From assembly GCF_013694095.1 (NCBI RefSeq), contig NZ_JACEFB010000018.1, forward strand, positions 1 to 64,000: 64,000 bases of DNA, written 5' to 3'. The stretch comes from Thermogemmata fonticola (GTDB lineage: Bacteria > Planctomycetota > Planctomycetia > Gemmatales > Gemmataceae). Shown one piece after another: positions 58,617 through 64,000 of this stretch. Position 1 is the stretch's first letter. Each line of letters begins with the position of its first letter. The position numbers and the translations under genes were made by a program. The notes beneath the pieces are model-generated. The model was not told where the DNA came from, did not search any database, and was given only the letters and a program-made list of their open reading frames with translations.

Positions 58617-61148
58617 TCAGGGGACTGGAGGGGACGTAGGCGGCGGGGTGATCGCCGGCAGGGCGGGCAGAGGGGGCAGCGAAGGCGGCGTGTTGCCGAT
58701 GCCGGTTTCCGGCGGGGGTGTGGGCAACACGATGTCCGGCGGCGGCACGGGGAGCGACAGGCGGGGCAGGCCGCTGTCACTGCTGCGCGACGGGGGTGGG
58801 CAACTGGGCACTGCGGGCAGACGGCGCTCCCGCCGGGGGAGGATGACACGACCGGAGGGGCGGAAGTAATCCCCCGGTGCCGGCTCCGCCGCGGTAGGTG
58901 GCGGTGGTGTGTCACTTCCACCTCCGCTGCTTCCGGCGGGCGGCCAGGTTCCCGGCGGCGATCCGCCCGGCGTGCGGGAGGATTCGGACCCCGGCGTCCG
59001 ACCCGGTGCCCCAGAGGAGGAATTCGGACCCGGCGCGGACCGTCCTGTACTCCCTGGCGGCACCACCGGCGGCACCCCGGGCGGTTCCCCGGGACGCGGC
59101 AGGGGAACATCCTCCGGCAGCGGGGGCCGCGGCTGAGCGAACGGCGGCAGCTCCGAAAGCAACGGCGTACCGACCGCTGGACCGACCGGCTGCCCGCCGA
59201 TGCCTGCCGCTCCCGCAGGAGGCGGAGCCAGGTCCCGCTCCCGCAGCTTGATCGCCGCTTCCGTCCGCTCCCGAATGTAATCCGCCGCCTTCTTCTGCAC
59301 CCACGGCGGCGGCGGACCTTCCAGCACGCTCACGTTGTTGTACCGCTGGATCGTCCCCTTGGCGTACTCAAACGCCGCTAGGGCCGTGTTGTAATCCGCA
59401 ATCGCCCGATGCTCCCGTGCGATCGCCTGCGCCAGTTGCTGCTGCACCGTCAAATAGTTCTGGTAAAATGCCTGATTCCACGTCCCAATGGCGATGACCT
59501 CGGCCACTTTGCCCAGATACATCTGCAAATACTCGCGCTCCGCCCGGCGGTAGCCAATGACCGTGTGGGCTTGAATCACCCGGCGGTACTGGGCCAGCAG
59601 ATATTCCAGGGCTTTCATCTCAGCATCGCGCAGGGCGAAGTAGCTGCGGGCCAGGTTCAGTTGGGCTTCTCGTACGGAAGCGTTGGCGTCCCGCAGACCC
59701 AGGGGCATATCCAGGCGCAGCCCAATGGTCCAACTGTTGAACTGATTGTTGCCGAAGCTGGCCAGGGCGTTGCCGGGAATGGTGTTGGCCGGATCAGCGA
59801 ATTCGCGGCCATCGAGGCGCGTGCCTAGCCCGGCGATGTCGTACTGGGCGAAGACCCGCAGGTCAGGCCGGCGCAGGTTCTTCTGGAGCAGCAGGTTGAG
59901 TTGCTGGGCTTTGAGGTCCTGCCGCAGTTGCAGCAGTTCCGGGCGGTGGGCCAGGGCTTCGTTGGCCGCCTCGTAGAAGTCCGGCACGTAGGGGGCCTCG
60001 TTGGGCTTGTCGATCGGGACCAAGCGGAAGCCGTCGTCGCTGCGCAAGCCGAGCAAGCCGCGCAGTTGCCGCTCCGCCTCCAGCACCTGCCCCCGCGCCT
60101 CGACCACATCCCCCCGGAAGCGCTCGAACTGCGCCCGCGCCTGATATTCACTCTGCGGCGGCTCATTCCCCGCCAGCACCCGCAAGCGGATGAACCGGTA
60201 CCCCTCATACGCCTGCCGCAACCCCTCTTCCTGGGCGTAGAGATTGTAATACGCCGCATACAGGTTCCAGTACGCCGCCTCCACGTTGAGCAGCAGATAG
60301 TTGATCTTCACGTCGAAGTCGGTCCGCTGCTGGTCCAGGCGGATACGGCTGATCAGGATGCCTTCCGTACCTGCCCCGCCGCTCGGCGGCAAATTCAACA
60401 GCACACTGCCGGGATGGCTCGGTGACAACTGATTGACTTCCACTCCGAAGAGACGCAAGAGCGGCTGCTCCACCGTGAACTGCAAGCGCGGCGTGTAGTT
60501 GGGATTGACAAACCCGCCGAAAAAGGCCTGGGGCAATGCGGCAAACTTGGAGTAATCCGTGCTGAAGGTGATCCCCGCCACACCGCCGGTCGGCAACGGT
60601 TTGATCAAACTGCTGCTGAAGGAGGCGGCATCCCGCTGCTGCTGGAAGGCGATGAACTGCGCCGCCACGGGCTGGTCCACCTTCTGCCAGGTCATGGCCG
60701 TCACCCAGCGGGCGTCGAACTTGGACAGCGAACGTTCTAGCTCCGCCGCGGCAATGGCCGGATCGATGGCGAAGACCCGCACGGCGTCCGAACCCACCAC
60801 GCCGCGGCCTGTGAATTGCCCCAAGGTGTCGTTCTTCAGGCCGGGATTGGTCGCCGATTGGATGCCCGTGTTCCCCTGTTCCAGGGCCAGGGCGATGCAT
60901 TCCTTGAGCGTGATGTAGCGCGGCGGGCGTTCCGGATCGAGCACCGTTGCCGGGCCGTTGCCGATCCGCTGCACCACGCTGGGCGTGATCGGATCGTGCG
61001 GCCGGTCCTCCAGGGCCGGAGGAAGCTGCTGCAAGACCGCATCCTTGTAATCCCCCGGTTCCAGAAAAATGGGCTGCCGGCAGCCGCTCAATCCGCTTGC
61101 CGCCACCCAGCCGGCCAACGCCCCGCGAATCCAGCGTGACTTGAGCAT
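58617..61148 (-). CDS. TolC-family outer-membrane lipoprotein with long Pro-rich tail
   Basis: An 843-residue protein. A short lipobox signal (LAGWVAASGLSGC) gives a lipidated Cys. Residues about 70-690 follow the outer-membrane-efflux pattern: paired long helices with LNVEAAYWNLYAAYYNLYAQ, SEYQARAQFERFRGDVVEAR, SVREAQLNLARSYFALRDAE and QQQLAQAIAREHRAIADYNT, and beta-strand inserts (FTVEQPLLRLFG). This is considerably larger than TolC (about 470 residues), with long insertions. The last 150 residues are Pro/Gly/Ser-rich and probably disordered. It would form the outer-membrane exit duct of an efflux or secretion machine, but no membrane-fusion or pump gene adjoins. ATG 61148 with GGGGAG close upstream. 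Confidence 0.87.
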   Translation of the reverse strand: MLKSRWIRGALAGWVAASGLSGCRQPIFLEPGDYKDAVLQQLPPALEDRPHDPITPSVVQRIGNGPATVLDPERPPRYITLKECIALALEQGNTGIQSATNPGLKNDTLGQFTGRGVVGSDAVRVFAIDPAIAAAELERSLSKFDARWVTAMTWQKVDQPVAAQFIAFQQQRDAASFSSSLIKPLPTGGVAGITFSTDYSKFAALPQAFFGGFVNPNYTPRLQFTVEQPLLRLFGVEVNQLSPSHPGSVLLNLPPSGGAGTEGILISRIRLDQQRTDFDVKINYLLLNVEAAYWNLYAAYYNLYAQEEGLRQAYEGYRFIRLRVLAGNEPPQSEYQARAQFERFRGDVVEARGQVLEAERQLRGLLGLRSDDGFRLVPIDKPNEAPYVPDFYEAANEALAHRPELLQLRQDLKAQQLNLLLQKNLRRPDLRVFAQYDIAGLGTRLDGREFADPANTIPGNALASFGNNQFNSWTIGLRLDMPLGLRDANASVREAQLNLARSYFALRDAEMKALEYLLAQYRRVIQAHTVIGYRRAEREYLQMYLGKVAEVIAIGTWNQAFYQNYLTVQQQLAQAIAREHRAIADYNTALAAFEYAKGTIQRYNNVSVLEGPPPPWVQKKAADYIRERTEAAIKLRERDLAPPPAGAAGIGGQPVGPAVGTPLLSELPPFAQPRPPLPEDVPLPRPGEPPGVPPVVPPGSTGRSAPGPNSSSGAPGRTPGSESSRTPGGSPPGTWPPAGSSGGGSDTPPPPTAAEPAPGDYFRPSGRVILPRRERRLPAVPSCPPPSRSSDSGLPRLSLPVPPPDIVLPTPPPETGIGNTPPSLPPLPALPAITPPPTSPPVP

Positions 61149-61419
61149 GCACTCCCCCCGTCGGCGTGCCAGCGCAGGAGAGGGAACCTCCGCGTCACCG
61201 GGCATCGCTTCCTCTTCTTCATCGGCCAGCAAGCGGCGCAAAGTTTATCTAGTCTAACGGACTAAGCGAAAGAAACGAACTTGCGGACTGGGTAAGTGGG
61301 TCGAAACAAACGGGGCAAGCGGCTCAAAATAGAGCGGTGTCCGACTTCAGCCGAGTAGGAACTGCTCGGAATATGCTGTTCGGAATGATTTGGGCCAGCG
61401 ACTCGGAGTGGGGCGGTAC

Positions 61420-62418
61420 TCACTTCCCCTCTGGGATCGGCAAGCGGATGGTGAAGCGGGTTCCGTGGCCGGGGGTGCTCTGGACCTCGATGCTGCCGCC
61501 GTGGGTCTGGACAATGCGGCGGGTGATGGCCAGACCCAACCCGTGCCCGTTGGGCTTGGTGGAAAAAAACGGCTGGAAGAGCTTGGGCAAAATGGCGGGC
61601 GGAATGCCCACCCCGGTGTCAATCACCTCCAGGCACACCCAATTCCCCTCCCGGCGCCCCAGCAGCGTGAGCGTCCCGCCTTCCGGCATCGCTTGTTCCG
61701 CGTTGAGCAAAAGGTTGAGCAGGCATTGTTCAAACAGGTCCCGGTCCAGGAGCACAGCGGGCAGGTCCGGCGCCAGCAGCCAGTGAATCTCGATCCCTTT
61801 CTCGCGAGCCGTTGGCGAGAGGAAATCGACCAGCCGCGTGATCACATCTTCCAAAGCCACCGGCTGGAGATGCAGGTCCCGCACGCGGGCGAAGCGGAGG
61901 AAGTCCGCCGCCAGATCGACCAGCTTCTGGCATTCCTCCTGGAGGCGCTCGATCCGCTGCCGGGCGCGCCGTTCCCGCGGCGTCGCCGCTTCCGGCAAAT
62001 CCTCCGCCAACAGTTGCAGATTCAGCGACACCGCCCCGATGCGGTTTTTGATCTCGTGAATGAAGCCGCCCGCCGCCTGGGCCAGCTCCTGATACGCCGC
62101 CAAAAGGTCGTTCCCGCCGGAGGGTGCCGGACTGCTTTCCCCTGGACGCGGTCCCGCCGCCGCGGCACCTCCCTCACCCCCTCTGGCTTCAGAAGCCGGG
62201 GAGCTGGCATCGTCCGAGGAGGGAGAAGTAGCCGTGGGGGCACTGGCCGGCGCCGCGGGGGGCAAGGGCGGGGTAGCAGCCGATGGCGACGACGAAGGAG
62301 AAGCGTCCGAAGCCGTCGGCGGTTCGTCCGAGACGGGGGTTGAGTCCGTCGTATTCGCTGGAGCTGGCGGGGGGGACGCCGAGGAGGCAGCCGAGATGGA
62401 CGCCGAAGAGCCGCTCAT
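61420..62418 (-). CDS. soluble sensor histidine kinase
   Basis: A 332-residue kinase without membrane segments. The first 100 residues are Ser/Ala/Pro/Thr-rich and probably disordered. The dimerisation H-box GGFIHEIKNRIGAVSLNLQL has phospho-acceptor His121. ATPase motifs: N-box LLNLLLNAEQAM, G1 IDTGVGIPP, F-box LFQPFFSTKPNG, G2 HGLGLAITRRI. There is no HAMP, PAS or GAF domain, so its input must come from a partner. ATG 62418 has GAGGG seven bases upstream. It lies 157 bases downstream of pnp on the same strand. No response regulator adjoins. Confidence 0.9.
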   Translation of the reverse strand: MSGSSASISAASSASPPPAPANTTDSTPVSDEPPTASDASPSSSPSAATPPLPPAAPASAPTATSPSSDDASSPASEARGGEGGAAAAGPRPGESSPAPSGGNDLLAAYQELAQAAGGFIHEIKNRIGAVSLNLQLLAEDLPEAATPRERRARQRIERLQEECQKLVDLAADFLRFARVRDLHLQPVALEDVITRLVDFLSPTAREKGIEIHWLLAPDLPAVLLDRDLFEQCLLNLLLNAEQAMPEGGTLTLLGRREGNWVCLEVIDTGVGIPPAILPKLFQPFFSTKPNGHGLGLAITRRIVQTHGGSIEVQSTPGHGTRFTIRLPIPEGK

Positions 62419-62574
62419 GATACGCCCTCACTCACCGGCGGACGTTTGGGGAATGGATCGCGGGGAATGCGGCGTTCGTTCTTCGGAGAGCGCCGGGGAG
62501 GGGTTCCTCTCCACGGGGGAACTCGCGGTTCGCGGCGGACGGCTTCGGCGGTGCATTTGGCCCCACGCGGTGCC

Positions 62575-63999
62575 TTAGCGGCGGGGTGTCGGGGAGGGAG
62601 TCCGCCCGCGACTGCGGTCCCCATTGCCGCCGTTGTCGCCCCCGCCCGCCGTCAGCAGCGCCTTGCGGGAGAGCTTGATCCGGCCCTGGTCGTCGATGGC
62701 GATGACCTTGACCAGGACGCGGTCGCCCACTTGCACCACATCCTCCACACGGCCCACGTAGCCGACATCCAGCTCCGAGATGTGGCACAGGCCGTCACGT
62801 CCGGGGGCGATCTCGATGAAAGCCCCGAACTCCTTGATGGAGATCACCTTGCCCTCGTAGATCGCTCCGATGCGGATTTCCGCACCCAGGGCTTCGATCC
62901 GGCGGCGGGCTTCCTCCACCCCGGCGCTGTCGGTCCCCGCGATGGACACCGTGCCGTCATCCTGCACCTCGATCTTCGTCGCCGTCTCATCTTGCAGAGC
63001 ACGGATGTTCTTGCCTCCTGGACCGATGAGCAAACCGATCTTGTCCGGCGCAATCCGGGTGGTGACCAGCCGCGGGGCATAGGCGCTGATCTCCTTGCGC
63101 GGGGCGGACAAGCTCTGGAGCATGATCTTGAGAATCTGCATCCGCGCCTCACGGGCCTGATCCAACGCCTGCCGGATGATTGGCTCCGTGATCCCTTCGA
63201 TCTTGATGTCCAACTGCACCCCCGTGATTCCCTTCTGCGTCCCCGCCACCTTGAAGTCCATGTCCCCGTAGTGGTCCTCATCCCCCTGGATGTCCGTCAG
63301 CAGGGCGTAACGTTCCCCTTCGGTCACCAGGCCGATGGAAATCCCCGCCACGGGACGCTTGATGGGCACCCCCGCATCCATCAGGGCCAGGGTTCCTCCG
63401 CACACGGTCGCCATGCTCGAAGAACCGTTGGATTCCAGAATCTCCGAGACCAGGCGGATGGTGTAGGGGAAGCGTGTCGGCGGCGGAATGACCGCCTTGA
63501 GCGACCGCTCGGCCAGCATGCCGTGGCCGATCTCCCGCCGGCCCGGTCCGCGGATCGGCTTGCACTCCCCCACCGAATACGGCGGGAAGTTGTAGTCCAG
63601 CATGAACTTCTTGGAGTATTCCTCGAAGAGGTCATCGACCTTCTGCTCATCGGCGATGGTGCCCAGAGTGGCCACGACCAGGGCCTGGGTTTCCCCACGC
63701 TGGAAGACGGCTGAGCCGTGTGTCCGCGGCAACACCGCCACTTCGCAGGAGACCGGCCGCAATTCCCGGTGGCCTCGCCCGTCGATCCGCGTGCCGCTGA
63801 GCGTGATCTCCTTGAAAATCCGCTCCCGCAAGGCGGCGAACGCCTCGTAAATCTGCACCAGGTTGTACTTCGGCTTGCCGCTCTCATCCACCTGCACAAG
63901 ATACTCCGCCTGAATGCGCTGCTTGAGTTCTTCGATGGCCGCCAGGCGCTGCTGCTTCCCTTTGGTCAGGTAGCGCTCGCGGAACTCCGCGCCGAAGCG
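62575..63999 (-). CDS. pnp: polyribonucleotide nucleotidyltransferase, C-terminal two-thirds
   Basis: The 3' 474 codons of pnp; the gene begins beyond the right edge. Visible are the end of the helical domain (FREREYLTKGKQQ-like start, with QQRLAAIEELKQRIQAEYL), then the second RNase-PH domain with RIDGRGHRELRPVSCEVAVL, HGSAVFQRGETQALV and the catalytic-site VAGISIGLVTEGERYALLTD followed by GDEDHYGDMDFKVAGT. Next come the KH domain (IGLLIGPGGKNIRALQDET) and the S1 domain (GAFIEIAPGRDGLCHISEL). It degrades RNA by phosphorolysis. The C-terminus is a short Gly/Arg-rich tail. No rpsO is seen, as it would lie upstream outside the window. Confidence 0.96.
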   Translation of the reverse strand, partial: RFGAEFRERYLTKGKQQRLAAIEELKQRIQAEYLVQVDESGKPKYNLVQIYEAFAALRERIFKEITLSGTRIDGRGHRELRPVSCEVAVLPRTHGSAVFQRGETQALVVATLGTIADEQKVDDLFEEYSKKFMLDYNFPPYSVGECKPIRGPGRREIGHGMLAERSLKAVIPPPTRFPYTIRLVSEILESNGSSSMATVCGGTLALMDAGVPIKRPVAGISIGLVTEGERYALLTDIQGDEDHYGDMDFKVAGTQKGITGVQLDIKIEGITEPIIRQALDQAREARMQILKIMLQSLSAPRKEISAYAPRLVTTRIAPDKIGLLIGPGGKNIRALQDETATKIEVQDDGTVSIAGTDSAGVEEARRRIEALGAEIRIGAIYEGKVISIKEFGAFIEIAPGRDGLCHISELDVGYVGRVEDVVQVGDRVLVKVIAIDDQGRIKLSRKALLTAGGGDNGGNGDRSRGRTPSPTPRR

Positions 64000-64000
64000 G

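Noticed and set aside
61250-61264. TAGTC-N5-GACTA inverted repeat upstream of the TolC-family gene
   Set aside because: Five-base arms are too short to distinguish from chance.

Overview
The window is GC-rich, densely coding bacterial DNA, most likely from a planctomycete of the Gemmata group (Gemmataceae). The pointers are a leucine-rich-repeat protein with the N-terminal TIGR02996 leader typical of Gemmata relatives, a DUF6807 ('PmoA-like') secreted protein, a sugar-type Gfo/Idh/MocA oxidoreductase, two Hanks-type Ser/Thr kinases, three histidine kinases, and many secreted or Pro/Ala-rich low-complexity proteins. This assignment rests on recognition of protein families only. About 42 protein-coding genes are supported, two of them cut by the window edges. 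No rRNA, tRNA, CRISPR array, insertion sequence or prophage was found.

Layout. 1-3.2 kb: a partial PlsC-type acyltransferase, a small unknown gene, a methyltransferase and a lipoyl-less 2-oxoacid-dehydrogenase-type acyltransferase. 3.2-7.4 kb: phosphate uptake, with pstS and a fused pstC-pstA permease on the minus strand and pstB divergent on the plus strand. 7.7-12.0 kb: an FHA-domain nucleotide cyclase and a transmembrane Ser/Thr kinase. 12.5-14.6 kb: yidD, rnpA and a DnaJ-type co-chaperone. 15.4-20.4 kb: a DUF3754 membrane protein, a secreted alpha/beta hydrolase, a small secreted protein and the LRR protein. 20.5-28 kb: rsgA, a DUF6807 protein, argS, a transglutaminase-like lipoprotein and kdsA. 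28.4-32 kb: an NtrB/NtrC-like pair. 32-36.5 kb: galE, a HEAT-repeat protein and a FabF-type ketosynthase. 36.7-45.2 kb: an orphan histidine kinase, htpG, miaB, a YbjN-like protein, rsmB and fmt. 45.4-50.5 kb: an acyl-CoA dehydrogenase, a Gfo/Idh/MocA oxidoreductase and a DUF1015 protein. 51-58.4 kb: an LptA-like Pro/Ala-rich protein, a sigma-70 factor, protoporphyrinogen oxidase, a zinc-ribbon membrane protein and a second Ser/Thr kinase. 58.6-64 kb: a TolC-family outer-membrane lipoprotein, a soluble histidine kinase and the 3' part of pnp.

Most genes are housekeeping (translation, RNA processing, envelope and KDO synthesis, haem, phosphate) and sit in very short operons. Clear co-transcription is suggested for methyltransferase-acyltransferase, pstS-pstCA, rnpA-yidD (4-base overlap), kdsA-lipoprotein (8-base overlap) and fmt-rsmB.

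The most unusual feature is not a gene. Many intergenic gaps carry a private, short, often degenerate tandem repeat, with unit lengths of 9-41 bp and one exact 86-bp case, and unit sequence differing from gap to gap. Several gaps hold three or four unrelated arrays in series (12.06-12.49 kb, 14.65-15.34 kb, 47.30-47.52 kb). Some arrays run into genes, such as the rnpA tail and the 3' end of the DUF1015 gene. This minisatellite mosaic, the fused PstC-PstA permease and the kinase/FHA-cyclase neighbourhood are the parts most worth a second look.
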